Part shown: positions 28,106-37,367 of the stretch, in pieces | Layout: the number at the start of each line of letters is the position of its first letter | Position numbering within the stretch: the stretch's first letter is position 1 | NCBI RefSeq assembly: GCF_016518545.1 | Contig: NZ_JACVTO010000003.1 | Span: 248,001 to 312,000 of the forward strand | Reading direction: 5' to 3' | DNA length: 64,000 nt | DNA from: Pseudomonas sp. S30 | GTDB taxonomy: Bacteria; Pseudomonadota; Gammaproteobacteria; Pseudomonadales; Pseudomonadaceae | Notes under the pieces: generated by a model | Database searches by the model: none | Seen by the model: the letters and a program-made list of their open reading frames with translations, nothing else | What the model was told of the DNA's origin: nothing | Made by a program: the position numbers and the translations under genes

Positions 28106-29785
28106 ATGAGTGACAAGCACAACGATGAGCTGCAAAAACAGGCCTCGGAAAGCACGCTGGGGCTCAATCCGGTCATCGGCATCCGTCGCAAGGACCTGCT
28201 CAGTTCGGCGCGCACCGTGCTGCGCCAGGCCGTGCGCCAGCCCCTGCACAGCGCCAAGCATGCCGCGCACCTGGGGCTGGCGCTCAAGGACGTGCTGCTG
28301 GGCCGCTCGCAACTGCTTCCGGCCAGCGACGATCGCCGCTTCAACGATCCGACCTGGAGCCAGAACCCGCTGTACCGGCGCTACTTGCAGACCTACCTCG
28401 CCTGGCGCCAGGAACTCAACGCCTGGATCGCCGAAAGCGACCTGCCGCCCCAGGACATCAGTCGCGGGCAATTCGTCATCAACCTGATGACCGAAGCCAT
28501 GGCGCCCACCAACACCCTGGCCAATCCCCAGGCGGTCAAGCGCTTCTTCGAGACCGGCGGCAAGAGCCTGCTCGATGGCCTGGCCAACCTGGCCAAGGAC
28601 ATGGTCAACAACGGCGGCATGCCCAGCCAGGTCAACATGGACGCCTTCGAGGTGGGCCGGAATCTCGCCACCAGCGAAGGCGCGGTGGTGTTTCGCAACG
28701 ACGTGCTCGAGCTGATCCAGTACCGGCCGATCACCGAACAGGTCCATGCCCGCCCGCTGCTGGTGGTGCCGCCGCAGATCAACAAGTTCTACGTGTTCGA
28801 CCTGAGCCCGGAAAAGAGCCTGGTGCGCCACTGCCTGCGCTCCAACCAGCAGACCTTCATCATCAGCTGGCGCAACCCCACCAAGGCCCAGCGCGAATGG
28901 GGCCTGTCCACCTACATCGAAGCGCTCAAGGAAGCGGTCGACGCCGTGCTGGCGATCACCGGCAGCAAGGACCTGAACATGCTCGGGGCCTGTTCCGGAG
29001 GCATCACCTGCACCGCCTTGCTCGGCCACTACGCCGCCCTGGGCGAAACCAAGGTGAACGCCCTCACCCTGCTGGTCAGCGTGCTGGACACCACGGTCGA
29101 CACCGACGTGGCGCTGTTCGTCGACGAGACCACCCTGGAGGCGGCCAAGCGCCACTCCTACCAGGCCGGCGTGCTCGAAGGCAGCGACATGGCCAAGGTG
29201 TTCGCCTGGATGCGCCCCAACGACCTGATCTGGAACTACTGGGTGAACAACTACCTGCTCGGCAACGAGCCGCCGGTGTTCGACATCCTGTTCTGGAACA
29301 ACGACACCACGCGCCTGCCCGCGGCCTTCCACGGCGACCTGATCGAAATGTTCAAGAACAACCCGTTGACCCGAGCCGGCGCCCTGGAAGTGTGTGGCAC
29401 CGCCATCGACCTCAAGCAGGTAGGCTGCGACATCTACAGCGTCGCCGGCAGCGCCGACCACATCACCCCCTGGCCTTCGTGCTATCGCTCGGCGCACCTG
29501 TTCGGCGGTCACATCGAGTTCGTGCTGTCCAACAGCGGTCACATTCAGAGCATCCTCAACCCGCCCGGCAATCCCAAGGCACGCTTCCAGACCGGCGAGG
29601 ACCGCCCCGACGACCCGCAGGCCTGGCAGGAAAACGCCGTCAAGCATGCCGACTCGTGGTGGCTGCACTGGCAGCGTTGGCTGGGCGAGCGCGCCGGGGC
29701 GCTGAAGAAGGCACCCGCGCGCCTGGGCAATCGCGCCTACGGCGCTGCCGAAGCCGCGCCAGGCACCTACGTACACGAACGCTGA
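28106..29785 (+). CDS. phaC1: Class II medium-chain PHA synthase PhaC1
   Basis: This 559-residue enzyme polymerises (R)-3-hydroxyacyl-CoA, mainly C6-C14, into polyhydroxyalkanoate granules. It is full length, with the lipase-like box GACSGG and the nucleophile at Cys296, general base partners Asp451 (SADHITPW) and His479 (NSGHIQSIL), and the class II N-terminus (ESTLGLNPVIGIRRKDLLSSAR). ATG at 28106 has a GGAG site nine bases upstream. The frame is open to 27923, but that part has no family similarity. It is the only synthase in the cluster, since phaC2 is missing after phaZ. Confidence 0.96.
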   Translation: MSDKHNDELQKQASESTLGLNPVIGIRRKDLLSSARTVLRQAVRQPLHSAKHAAHLGLALKDVLLGRSQLLPASDDRRFNDPTWSQNPLYRRYLQTYLAWRQELNAWIAESDLPPQDISRGQFVINLMTEAMAPTNTLANPQAVKRFFETGGKSLLDGLANLAKDMVNNGGMPSQVNMDAFEVGRNLATSEGAVVFRNDVLELIQYRPITEQVHARPLLVVPPQINKFYVFDLSPEKSLVRHCLRSNQQTFIISWRNPTKAQREWGLSTYIEALKEAVDAVLAITGSKDLNMLGACSGGITCTALLGHYAALGETKVNALTLLVSVLDTTVDTDVALFVDETTLEAAKRHSYQAGVLEGSDMAKVFAWMRPNDLIWNYWVNNYLLGNEPPVFDILFWNNDTTRLPAAFHGDLIEMFKNNPLTRAGALEVCGTAIDLKQVGCDIYSVAGSADHITPWPSCYRSAHLFGGHIEFVLSNSGHIQSILNPPGNPKARFQTGEDRPDDPQAWQENAVKHADSWWLHWQRWLGERAGALKKAPARLGNRAYGAAEAAPGTYVHER

Positions 29786-29840
29786 ACCCTGCCCGCCCTT
29801 CGTCGGGGCGCGGCGCTTCATTCACCCTAGAGTCAGGCGC

Positions 29841-30704
29841 ATGTCGCAACCTTATGTGTTCAGGACCGTCGAGCTGGACAACCAGTCCATCCGCACGGCG
29901 GTTCGCCCCGGCAAGCCGCACCTCACGCCGTTGCTGATCTTCAACGGCATCGGTGCCAACCTGGAGCTGGTATTCCCGTTCATCGAGGCGCTGGACCCGG
30001 ACCTGGAAGTCATCGCCTTCGACGTGCCCGGCGTCGGGGGCTCGTCCACGCCGCGCCACCCCTACCGTTTCCCTGGCCTGGCCAAACTCACGGCGCGCAT
30101 GCTCGACTACCTGGACTACGGCCAGGTCAACGTCATCGGTGTGTCCTGGGGCGGCGCCCTGGCCCAGCAGTTCGCCCACGACTACCCCGAGCGCTGCCGC
30201 AAGCTGGTGCTCGCCGCCACCGCTGCCGGGGCCTTCATGGTGCCGGGCAAGCCGAAGGTGCTGTGGATGATGGCCAGTCCTCGGCGCTACGTGCAGCCCT
30301 CCCATGTGCTGCGCATCGCGCCGATGATCTATGGCGGCGCCTTTCGCCGCGACCCCGACCTGGCCCTGCACCATGCGGCCAAGGTGCGCTCCGGCGGCAA
30401 GACCGGCTACTACTGGCAGCTGTTCGCGGGCTTGGGCTGGACGAGCATTCACTGGCTGCACAAGATCCAGCAGCCGACCCTGGTGCTGGCCGGTGACGAC
30501 GATCCGCTGATCCCGCTGGTCAACATGCGCCTGCTGGCCTGGCGCATTCCCAATGCCCAGTTGCACATCCTCGACGACGGCCACCTGTTCCTGATCACCC
30601 GCGCCGAGGCCGTGGCGCCGATCATCATGAAGTTTCTCCAGCAGGAGCGTCAGCGCGCGGTGGTGCACCCGCGACCGGCCTCGCCGGGCACGGGTAAAGC
30701 GTAG
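29841..30704 (+). CDS. phaZ: Intracellular mcl-PHA depolymerase PhaZ
   Basis: This 287-residue alpha/beta hydrolase releases hydroxyalkanoate monomers from granules. The catalytic triad is clear: Ser102 in GVSWGG, Asp221 in LAGDDDPLIP and His248 in DDGHLF, the same numbering as described for P. putida PhaZ. The N-terminal core is intact (LLIFNGIGANLELVFPFIEA). It follows phaC1 by 55 bp. Normally phaC2 comes next, but here phaD starts 29 bp after the stop. Confidence 0.95.
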   Translation: MSQPYVFRTVELDNQSIRTAVRPGKPHLTPLLIFNGIGANLELVFPFIEALDPDLEVIAFDVPGVGGSSTPRHPYRFPGLAKLTARMLDYLDYGQVNVIGVSWGGALAQQFAHDYPERCRKLVLAATAAGAFMVPGKPKVLWMMASPRRYVQPSHVLRIAPMIYGGAFRRDPDLALHHAAKVRSGGKTGYYWQLFAGLGWTSIHWLHKIQQPTLVLAGDDDPLIPLVNMRLLAWRIPNAQLHILDDGHLFLITRAEAVAPIIMKFLQQERQRAVVHPRPASPGTGKA

Positions 30705-30733
30705 ATGGCCGCAACCCACCGACGGGCACACCC

Positions 30734-31348
30734 ATGAAGACCCGCGATCGCATCCTCGATTGCGCCCTGACGCTGTTCAACCAGCAGGGCGAGCCGAACG
30801 TATCGACGCTGCAGATCGCCACCGAACTGGGCATCAGCCCCGGCAACCTCTACTACCACTTCCACGGCAAGGAACCGTTGGTGCTGGGCCTGTTCGCGCG
30901 CTTGGAGGAAGAACTGACGCCGCTGCTCGATCCGCCGCTGGGCGTGCGCTTGCGCGCCGAGGACCACTGGCTGTTCCTGCACCTGATCGTCGAGCGCATG
31001 GCGCACTATCGCTTTCTGTTCCAGGACCTGTCCAACCTGGCCGGCCGCCTACCCAGGCTGGCGCGCGGTATGCGCCGCTTGATCGACGGGCTGAAACGCG
31101 CCCTGTCGAAGCTGCTGGCCAGCCTCAAGGGACAAGGCCTGGTGACCAGCGACACCCAGGCGCTGGGCCTGCTGGTGGAGCAGATCACCCTGACCCTGCT
31201 GTTCTCGCTGGATTACCAGCGGGTGCTGGGGCACATGGGCGATGAGGCGGTGGTGGTCTACCAGGCCATGATGCTGGTGGTGCCGCACCTGGCCGAGCCG
31301 GCGCGCGGCGCCGTGCAAGCGCTGGCGGGGAAGTACCTGAAGGGCTGA
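30734..31348 (+). CDS. phaD: TetR-family PHA regulator PhaD
   Basis: This 204-residue TetR-type regulator has an N-terminal helix-turn-helix (TRDRILDCALTLFNQQGEPN, LGISPGNLYYHFHGKEPL) and a helical ligand domain. In P. putida PhaD activates the promoters ahead of phaC1 and of phaI, with a fatty-acid-derived effector. In this window phaI is degraded, so whether the second target promoter survives is open. It lies 29 bp downstream of phaZ and converges on phaF. Confidence 0.94.
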   Translation: MKTRDRILDCALTLFNQQGEPNVSTLQIATELGISPGNLYYHFHGKEPLVLGLFARLEEELTPLLDPPLGVRLRAEDHWLFLHLIVERMAHYRFLFQDLSNLAGRLPRLARGMRRLIDGLKRALSKLLASLKGQGLVTSDTQALGLLVEQITLTLLFSLDYQRVLGHMGDEAVVVYQAMMLVVPHLAEPARGAVQALAGKYLKG

Positions 31349-31374
31349 GTGCAAGGCAAACTCAGGCAACGACC

Positions 31375-31388
31375 GCAGGCGCGCCTGC
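31375..31388. terminator. Palindrome between phaD and phaF
   Basis: GCAGGCGCGCCTGC is a perfect 14-bp palindrome, extendable by one pair on each side. It lies in the 57-bp gap between the convergent phaD and phaF stops and could act as a bidirectional terminator element; there is no T run. Confidence 0.4.
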
Positions 31389-31405
31389 GATCGTCGTACC
31401 CGCCA

Positions 31406-32128
31406 TCAGCCTTGGGCGGAAGTGCCCGAAGAGGCCGGCGTGTCGCTGCTGGCCGACGCAGCACTGGAAGGCGCTGCGGCAGAGGTGGCCGCGGGCTTTT
31501 TCGCGGCCGGCTTGCGGGCCACAGCGGGTTTGGCAGCAGCCTTGGCGGCGGGTTTGGCAGCGGTCGCGGGCTTGGCGGACGTGGCCTTGGTGGTGCTGGC
31601 CTTGGCGGTGCTGGCCTTGCTCGCCGGTTTGGCGGCCGCGGTTTTCGCCGGCGCCTTGGCCGGGGCCTTGCTCAGCGGTTTGGCCGCGCTTCGGGCCGAG
31701 GATGCCTTGGTGGAAGACGCCTTGCTCGAGGTACCGGTTTCACCCGTGAGTTTCTCGATCTGCCGGGCAAGGTGCTCGACCTGCTCGTGCAGCGCCTTGA
31801 TCTCGTTGCGGCTGGGCACGCCCAGGCGCGAGATGGCACCGTTCAGGCGCTTGTCGAACGCCTCTTCCAGTTCGCTCCACTTGCCCAGCGCACGGTCCTT
31901 GACGTCGGACACCCGGGACGTGCCGGCCGACTTGGCCGCACCGGCATCCTTCTTGGCCTGCTTCTCGGCCTTTTCGCCATCCTTGACCAGAGAATCGAAC
32001 AGCTTGGGGCCGTCCTGATCGATCTTCGAATAGATGCCCAGGCCCGCCAGCCAGATCTTGCGCGAGTACTTCTCGACGCCGCCGATCCAGGAACTGCCTG
32101 CCTTTTCGGTGCTTTTCTTGCCAGCCAT
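31406..32128 (-). CDS. phaF: PHA granule phasin and nucleoid-binding protein PhaF
   Basis: This 240-residue protein has two parts. The N-terminal phasin domain (SSWIGGVEKYSRKIWLAGLGIYSK, then a helix ending RLGVPSRNEIKALHEQVEHL) coats granules. The C-terminal half, from about 135, is Ala/Lys/Pro-rich with histone-H1-like AAKPA repeats that bind DNA and help share granules at division. ATG at 32128 follows GAGGAGAGCAGG. Normally phaI lies directly upstream and the two are co-transcribed; here only a phaI remnant is found (32144-32238), so PhaF is the sole phasin of the cluster. Confidence 0.93.
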   Translation of the reverse strand: MAGKKSTEKAGSSWIGGVEKYSRKIWLAGLGIYSKIDQDGPKLFDSLVKDGEKAEKQAKKDAGAAKSAGTSRVSDVKDRALGKWSELEEAFDKRLNGAISRLGVPSRNEIKALHEQVEHLARQIEKLTGETGTSSKASSTKASSARSAAKPLSKAPAKAPAKTAAAKPASKASTAKASTTKATSAKPATAAKPAAKAAAKPAVARKPAAKKPAATSAAAPSSAASASSDTPASSGTSAQG

Positions 32129-32143
32129 CCTGCTCTCCTCGAT

Positions 32144-32238
32144 GGTATGCACGACATGCCCGAGCAACCGATGCGCTGTTCGAGCGTGATGGACAACGCT
32201 TCAACGTCAGGTGTAGACGCTAAGCGCACGCGATTCAA
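32144..32238 (-). pseudogene. phaI: 3' remnant of phasin gene phaI
   Basis: On the minus strand, 32238-32176 encodes LNRVRLASTPDVEALSITLE followed by Gln. It has the same spacing as the phasin end motif (LNR, seven residues, DVEALSxKLEQ) that I recall for PhaI. After the Gln codon one base appears lost, and the next frame gives HRLLGHVVHT, matching the expected HxLLxRVxH ending. There is no start codon or phasin N-domain upstream, and the 125 bp to the next gene do not code for the missing 100 or so residues. The PhaI comparison is from memory; the in-window reference is the parallel segment of phaF. Confidence 0.72.
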
Positions 32239-32363
32239 GGCAGCGGGGGCTCGGTAGCGAACGCCCGCGTGCGTCCCTCGACGCGCAAGACCACTGTAGA
32301 GGCAGAAATTAGAATGCTCACCCTAGCCGCTGTCTGAAACGAGCGCCTAGAGCCCAGGGCAGT

Positions 32364-32639
32364 TCACACCAGCGTCTTGTCCAGCGCCCGTTCGATCTCG
32401 CCCTTGATGGTGCCGCTCATCATCGACAGCATCATGCCCAGCTTGAGGTCGATGCGGATGCTGTCCTCGCCGATCAGCACGCTGCCCTTGGCGCCACTGC
32501 GCGCCACATCGACCCGGTCGCCGTCCCAGGTGGCCTTCAGGTCGTACTCGCGCGACAGCCGCTCGACCAGGGCCTGGGCCTTGGCCCGGGCGGCTTCGCG
32601 GCCAAGGGAATGTTTGCGTTCGACGCTGATCTGAGTCAT
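32364..32639 (-). CDS. Polyhydroxyalkanoic acid system protein (TIGR02610 type)
   Basis: This is a 91-residue soluble protein, MTQISVERKHSLGREAARAK followed by LVERLSREYDLKATWDGDRV and LDKTLV at the end. It resembles the small family found beside PHA genes in Pseudomonas; its function is unknown. ATG at 32639 gives the family N-terminus. It lies upstream of phaF on the same strand, with a 235-bp gap holding the phaI remnant, and is divergent from ubiE. Confidence 0.8.
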   Translation of the reverse strand: MTQISVERKHSLGREAARAKAQALVERLSREYDLKATWDGDRVDVARSGAKGSVLIGEDSIRIDLKLGMMLSMMSGTIKGEIERALDKTLV

Positions 32640-32763
32640 GCGGGGTATCCAGGCAATTGAGACATGATCGGCATTATGCCCGCCCGTGCCAGCGGGTTCA
32701 CCCCGCCAAGACAAATCCGCCGGTTCACCCTAGAATGGCGGTACTTTTTCCCGGTGAAGCGAT

Positions 32764-33534
32764 ATGAACGACCAGCGCAAAGGCGATTCCGCCGAACCCA
32801 CCACCCATTTCGGCTATCAGGACGTTCCCGAGAGCCAGAAAGCCAAGAAGGTCGCCGAGGTCTTCCACTCCGTGGCCGCCAAGTACGACCTGATGAACGA
32901 CGTGCTCTCCGGTGGCATGCACCGCCTGTGGAAGCGCTTCACCATCGAGTTGTCCGGCGTGCGCCCGGGCAACCGCGTGCTCGACATCGCCGGCGGCACG
33001 GGCGATCTGGCCGCCAAGTTCTCGCGCCTGGTCGGCCCCACCGGCCAGGTGGTGCTGGCCGACATCAACGAGTCGATGCTCAAGGTCGGCCGTGACCGCC
33101 TGCTCGACCGCGGCGTGGCCGGCAACATCGAGTTCGTCCAGGCCGACGCCGAGAAGCTGCCCTTTCCAGACAACCATTTCGACTGCGTGACCATCGCCTT
33201 CGGCCTGCGCAACGTCACCCACAAGGAAGATGCCATCCGCTCCATGCTGCGGGTGCTCAAGCCGGGCGGGCGCCTGCTGGTGCTGGAGTTCTCCAAGCCC
33301 ACCAACAAGCTGATGTCGCGGGCCTACGACGCCTATTCCTTCGCCTTCATGCCGCTGGCCGGCAAGCTGATCACCAACGACTCGGAAAGCTACCGCTACC
33401 TGGCCGAATCGATCCGCATGCACCCCGACCAGGAAACCCTCAAGAGCATGATGGTCGCCGCCGGTTTCGACCGCGTCACCTACCACAACATGACCAGCGG
33501 CATCGTCGCCCTGCACCGGGGGATCAAGCCCTGA
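32764..33534 (+). CDS. ubiE: Demethylmenaquinone/ubiquinone C-methyltransferase
   Basis: This 256-residue class I methyltransferase performs the C-methylation step of ubiquinone synthesis. Motifs are [21 protein letters not shown], the SAM site [45 protein letters not shown] (broken at 20 residues here: [15 protein letters not shown]) and [16 protein letters not shown]. It is the first gene of ubiE-ubiJ-ubiB; the stop overlaps the ubiJ start. Confidence 0.96.
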   Translation: MNDQRKGDSAEPTTHFGYQDVPESQKAKKVAEVFHSVAAKYDLMNDVLSGGMHRLWKRFTIELSGVRPGNRVLDIAGGTGDLAAKFSRLVGPTGQVVLADINESMLKVGRDRLLDRGVAGNIEFVQADAEKLPFPDNHFDCVTIAFGLRNVTHKEDAIRSMLRVLKPGGRLLVLEFSKPTNKLMSRAYDAYSFAFMPLAGKLITNDSESYRYLAESIRMHPDQETLKSMMVAAGFDRVTYHNMTSGIVALHRGIKP

Positions 33535-34157
33535 TGCTCCTGGCCGGCCTGCTCGCCAGCGTCGAGCACGGGCTCAACCGCGTGCTGCGCCTGGACAGCA
33601 CGGCACTACCGCGCCTGGGCGCGCTCGAAGGCAAGGTGATCGCCATCGACTGCCGCCAGCCGGCCCTGCAACTGTTCATCCTGCCCGACGACGAGGGCCT
33701 GATGCTGGCCGCGCACTGGGAGGGCGAGGTGCACTGCACCCTGCGCGCCCCTGCCGCGAGCCTGGTGCAGTTGGCCCTGGCCAGGGACAAGACCGCCGTG
33801 CTGCACAGCCCCCAGGTGCAATTGCATGGCGACAGCGCCGTGCTGCTCGACCTGGTCGGCGTGCTGCAGGACCTGGAACTGGACTGGGAGTACGAACTGT
33901 CCCGCTGGCTCGGCCCGGTGCCCACCGCGCTGCTGGCCGGTCACCTGCGCCAGCGCACGCAATGGACCCGCCAGGGCCTGACGCGCTTCGGCCAGAACCT
34001 GTCCGAGTACCTGGCCGAAGAGGCCCGTACGCTGGTCGGCCAGCGCGAAGCCGAGGCCGCGTTCAGCGAGCTGGACGCCCTGAAGATCGATATCGAACGT
34101 CTCGAGGCGCGCATCCGCCGCCTTTCCTCCACTCCTGATTCCAGCGATATCGCATGA
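33534..34157 (+). CDS. ubiJ: Ubiquinone biosynthesis accessory factor UbiJ
   Basis: This 207-residue SCP2-fold protein scaffolds and carries lipid in the soluble ubiquinone-synthesis complex. It has an N-terminal sterol-carrier-like domain and a C-terminal helical segment ([20 protein letters not shown]) likely to form a coiled coil. It overlaps ubiE by one base (TGATG) and ubiB by four (ATGA), so the three are coupled. Confidence 0.92.
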   Translation: MLLAGLLASVEHGLNRVLRLDSTALPRLGALEGKVIAIDCRQPALQLFILPDDEGLMLAAHWEGEVHCTLRAPAASLVQLALARDKTAVLHSPQVQLHGDSAVLLDLVGVLQDLELDWEYELSRWLGPVPTALLAGHLRQRTQWTRQGLTRFGQNLSEYLAEEARTLVGQREAEAAFSELDALKIDIERLEARIRRLSSTPDSSDIA

Positions 34158-35764
34158 AGCTGCTCGCCGTTCGCCGTCTGTTGCGCATCCAGCGCGTCGT
34201 GATCCGCTACCGCCTCGATGACCTGCTGTTCGACCTGCCCCTGCCCTGGTGGCTGCTCAGCCTGCGCCTGCTGCTGCCGTGGCGCTGGCTGCCGCGCAAG
34301 CGCAGCGCGCTCAGCCGGGGCGCACGCCTGCGCCTGGCGTTGCAGGACCTGGGGCCGATCTTCATCAAGTTCGGCCAGTTGCTGTCCACCCGCCGCGACC
34401 TGCTGCCCACCGACGTCGCCGACGAGCTGATGCTGCTGCAGGACCGGGTCCCGCCGTTCGATCCGCAGCGAGCCGTGGCGCTGATCGAAGCGCAGCTGGG
34501 GGCCAAGGTCGGCGAGGTGTTCAGCCGTTTCGACGTCGAGCCGCTGGCTTCGGCCTCGGTGGCCCAGGTGCATGCCGCGCGGCTCAAGAGCGGCGAGGAA
34601 GTGGTGGTCAAGGTGGTGCGTCCCGGCCTCAAGCCGGTGATCGCCCAGGACCTGGCCTGGCTGTTCCTGATCGCCAAGGGCGCCGAGCGCATTTCCGCCG
34701 ATGCCCGTCGCCTGCACCCGGTCGAGGTGGTCGGCGACTACGAGAAAACCATTTACGACGAGCTCGACCTGCTGCGCGAGGCGGCCAACGCCAGCCAGCT
34801 GCGGCGCAACTTCGAAGGCTCGGACCTGATGTACGTGCCCCAGGTGTACTGGGATTTCTGCCGCCCGAAAGTGCTGGTGATGGAGCGTATCTACGGCGTG
34901 CCGGTCACCGACATGGCCACCCTGGCCGACCAGCGCACCGACATGAAGGCCCTGGCCGAGCGCGGCGTGGAGGTGTTCTTCACCCAGGTGTTCCGTGACA
35001 GCTTCTTCCACGCCGACATGCACCCGGGCAACATCTTCGTCAGCACCGTCAAGCCCTGGAGCCCGCAGTACATCGCCATCGACTGCGGCATCGTCGGCAG
35101 CCTCACCGACGAGGACCAGGACTACCTGGCGCGCAACCTCATCGCCTTCTTCAAGCGCGACTATCGCCGCGTGGCGCAGTTGCACATCGATTCGGGCTGG
35201 GTGCCGGCCAATACCAAGGTCAATGAGTTCGAGGCGGCGATCCGCACCGTCTGCGAGCCGATCTTCGAAAAACCGTTAAAGGATATTTCCTTCGGCCAGG
35301 TGCTGATGCGCCTGTTCCAGACGGCGCGGCGCTTCAACATGGAGGTGCAGCCACAGCTGGTCCTGCTGCAGAAGACCTTGCTCAACATCGAAGGCCTGGG
35401 CCGCCAGCTGTACCCCGAGCTGGACCTGTGGAGCACCGCCAAGCCGTACCTGGAGCGCTGGATGCGCGAGCGCATGAGCCCCAAGGCGGTGCTGGGCAAC
35501 CTGTACAGCCAGGCCGAGCAACTGCCCCACCTGGCCGACATGACCCGCGACCTGCTGGAGCGCCTGTCGCAACCGCACCTGCACAATTCGCAACTGCCCG
35601 AGCGCCAGCAGCGCGGCGATCGCTGGGCGCTGCGCCTGCTCGGTGCCGGCCTGCTGGCCGGTGGTGCGACCCTCGCCGCCGGCGCGGCCAGCCTCAGCGC
35701 ACCGGCCGCATGGCCCGCCTGGCTGATGCTCGCTGCCGGGTTGTACCTGGTCGTGCGCCGATAG
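34154..35764 (+). CDS. ubiB: Atypical protein kinase-like UbiB
   Basis: This 536-residue membrane-bound ABC1/ADCK-family ATPase is needed for ubiquinone synthesis. It shows the family KxGQ motif ([20 protein letters not shown]), [20 protein letters not shown] with the Ala-rich loop, [12 protein letters not shown] with catalytic-loop residues and IDCGIVGSL in place of DFG. The last 50 residues form two hydrophobic helices that anchor it in the membrane. It is followed by a hairpin at 35800-35822. Confidence 0.95.
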   Translation: MKLLAVRRLLRIQRVVIRYRLDDLLFDLPLPWWLLSLRLLLPWRWLPRKRSALSRGARLRLALQDLGPIFIKFGQLLSTRRDLLPTDVADELMLLQDRVPPFDPQRAVALIEAQLGAKVGEVFSRFDVEPLASASVAQVHAARLKSGEEVVVKVVRPGLKPVIAQDLAWLFLIAKGAERISADARRLHPVEVVGDYEKTIYDELDLLREAANASQLRRNFEGSDLMYVPQVYWDFCRPKVLVMERIYGVPVTDMATLADQRTDMKALAERGVEVFFTQVFRDSFFHADMHPGNIFVSTVKPWSPQYIAIDCGIVGSLTDEDQDYLARNLIAFFKRDYRRVAQLHIDSGWVPANTKVNEFEAAIRTVCEPIFEKPLKDISFGQVLMRLFQTARRFNMEVQPQLVLLQKTLLNIEGLGRQLYPELDLWSTAKPYLERWMRERMSPKAVLGNLYSQAEQLPHLADMTRDLLERLSQPHLHNSQLPERQQRGDRWALRLLGAGLLAGGATLAAGAASLSAPAAWPAWLMLAAGLYLVVRR

Positions 35765-35799
35765 CCAGGCGCGCGGCTGGCTGGCACACTAGCGGCAAT

Positions 35800-35822
35800 G
35801 GACCCGGTATGGGAGCGGGTCC
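35800..35822 (+). terminator. Stem-loop between ubiB and hisI
   Basis: GGACCCG (35800-35806) pairs with CGGGTCC (35816-35822) around nine bases. It lies 36 bp after ubiB and just before the hisI ribosome site. There is no T run, so it could be a weak terminator or an element in the hisI leader. Confidence 0.4.
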
Positions 35823-35837
35823 GAGTGGGAGTCGACG

Positions 35838-36230
35838 ATGAAAGACTGGCTGGACGAGATCAAGTGGAACAGCGATGGCCTGGTACCGGCGATCGCCCAG
35901 GACCACAAGACCGGGCGCGTATTGATGATGGCCTGGATGAACCGGGAAGCCCTGGCCCTCACCGCCGCCGAGCATCGCGCCATCTACTGGTCACGTTCGC
36001 GCGGCAAACTGTGGCGCAAGGGCGAAGAATCGGGCCACGTGCAGACGCTGCACGAACTGCGCCTGGACTGCGACGCCGACGTGGTCATCCTCATGGTCGA
36101 GCAGTTGGGGCACATCGCCTGCCATACCGGCCGTGAAAGCTGCTTCTATCGCGTCTTCGAAGACGGCCAATGGAAAATCGTCGATCCGGTTCTCAAGGAC
36201 CCGGACGCCATCTACAACGCAGGACACTGA
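35838..36230 (+). CDS. hisI: Phosphoribosyl-AMP cyclohydrolase
   Basis: This 130-residue zinc enzyme opens the purine ring of phosphoribosyl-AMP in histidine synthesis. It has [33 protein letters not shown] and the metal-binding cysteines in DCDAD and [15 protein letters not shown]. It is a stand-alone HisI; the E. coli protein is fused to HisE, which here is a separate gene two bases downstream. Confidence 0.95.
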   Translation: MKDWLDEIKWNSDGLVPAIAQDHKTGRVLMMAWMNREALALTAAEHRAIYWSRSRGKLWRKGEESGHVQTLHELRLDCDADVVILMVEQLGHIACHTGRESCFYRVFEDGQWKIVDPVLKDPDAIYNAGH

Positions 36231-36232
36231 AC

Positions 36233-36568
36233 ATGAGCGACACGCTTGACCGCCTCGCCGAGGTGCTCGAACAGCGCAAGCAGGCGGCACCCGACAGCTC
36301 CTACGTGGCCAGCCTGTACCACAAGGGCCTGAACAAGATTCTGGAAAAGCTCGGCGAGGAGTCGATCGAAACCATCATCGCCGCCAAGGACGCCGCCAAC
36401 AGCCACGATTGCCGCGATGTCATCTACGAGACCGCCGACCTGTGGTTCCATAGCCTGGTGATGCTCAGCGCACTGGGCCAGCATCCGCAGGCGGTGCTGG
36501 ACGAACTGGATCGCCGCTTCGGCTTGTCCGGGCACGACGAGAAGGCCGCGCGCCAGCCGTCCGCCTGA
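36233..36568 (+). CDS. hisE: Phosphoribosyl-ATP pyrophosphatase
   Basis: This 111-residue MazG-like helical enzyme hydrolyses phosphoribosyl-ATP, the step just before HisI. It has [33 protein letters not shown] and [17 protein letters not shown], with acidic metal ligands. ATG at 36233 is two bases after the hisI stop, so translation is coupled. Confidence 0.94.
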   Translation: MSDTLDRLAEVLEQRKQAAPDSSYVASLYHKGLNKILEKLGEESIETIIAAKDAANSHDCRDVIYETADLWFHSLVMLSALGQHPQAVLDELDRRFGLSGHDEKAARQPSA

Positions 36569-36656
36569 TCCCGGCCGCAGCGCTGCGCTGCAAGCCTGTC
36601 AGCGGTGAGCGCGCGCAGCGGCGCTGCCCGACACATACATTTTCAGGAGCACGAAC

Positions 36657-36980
36657 ATGGGTATTTTTGACTGGAAACACTGGATCGTCCTGCTGGTGGT
36701 GGTGGTGCTGGTCTTCGGCACCAAGAAGCTCAAGAACTTCGGCAGCGACCTGGGCGAGTCCATCAAGGGCTTTCGCAAGGCCATGAACGAGGAGGAGCAC
36801 AAGCCGGCCGAGCCGACCACGCCACCGCCCGTCCAGCCTACCGTGCAACCCCCGGTGCAGCCACCGGTACAGCCCTCCGTGCAGCCGGCCCAGCAGCCCC
36901 ACGGCACGGCGCCGCTGCACACGCCGCAGACCTTCGAGGGCCAGGCGCAGCCGGTCCAAGAACCTCAGCGCAAAGACTGA
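36657..36980 (+). CDS. tatA: Twin-arginine translocase subunit TatA
   Basis: This 107-residue protein has a short N-terminal membrane helix ([20 protein letters not shown]), the FG hinge and KKL, then an amphipathic helix ([20 protein letters not shown]), the standard TatA form. It oligomerises to pass folded proteins through the membrane. From about residue 54 the tail is rich in Pro-Val-Gln-Pro repeats ([21 protein letters not shown]) and is longer than in many TatA proteins. It is first in tatA-tatB-tatC, three bases before tatB. Confidence 0.94.
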   Translation: MGIFDWKHWIVLLVVVVLVFGTKKLKNFGSDLGESIKGFRKAMNEEEHKPAEPTTPPPVQPTVQPPVQPPVQPSVQPAQQPHGTAPLHTPQTFEGQAQPVQEPQRKD

Positions 36981-36983
36981 GCC

Positions 36984-37367
36984 ATGTTCGGTATCAGCTT
37001 CAGCGAGCTGCTGCTCGTCGGTCTGGTCGCCCTGCTGGTGCTCGGTCCCGAGCGCCTGCCCGGCGCGGCGCGCACGGCAGGGCTGTGGATAGGCCGGCTC
37101 AAGCGCAGCTTCAACAGCATCAAGATGGAGGTCGAGCGCGAAATCGGCGCCGACGATATCCGCCGCCAGCTGCACAACGAGCACATCTTGCGCATGGAAG
37201 AGGAAGCCAAGCGCATCCTCGACCCGCAGCGGGCGAACGCCTCGCCCACACCCGCCACCCCGGCCTCGCCGTCGGGCAGTGACGTTCCGGCACCTGCCGC
37301 CGACACCTCCGCCACCCCAGCGGCTCCGACCACCGCCGAGCCGCCGCAGCCACCCCGAGCGCCATGA
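36984..37367 (+). CDS. tatB: Twin-arginine translocase subunit TatB
   Basis: This 127-residue protein has an N-terminal helix with the TatB pattern [20 protein letters not shown], then [20 protein letters not shown] and a long amphipathic helix. The last 45 residues are a Pro/Ala-rich disordered tail. TatB with TatC forms the receptor for twin-arginine signal peptides. It overlaps tatC by four bases (ATGA). Confidence 0.94.
   Translation: MFGISFSELLLVGLVALLVLGPERLPGAARTAGLWIGRLKRSFNSIKMEVEREIGADDIRRQLHNEHILRMEEEAKRILDPQRANASPTPATPASPSGSDVPAPAADTSATPAAPTTAEPPQPPRAP

Noticed and set aside
28106..29785. PhaC1 as a recombined C1/C2 hybrid explaining the missing phaC2
   Set aside because: Length (559), the C1-type N-terminus, catalytic numbering and the C1-type ending GTYVHER all agree with PhaC1; no sign of a junction.
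31349..32257. Gly/Leu-rich plus-strand open frame opposite phaF
   Set aside because: It is the complement of the Ala/Lys/Pro repeats of phaF; low-complexity shadow.
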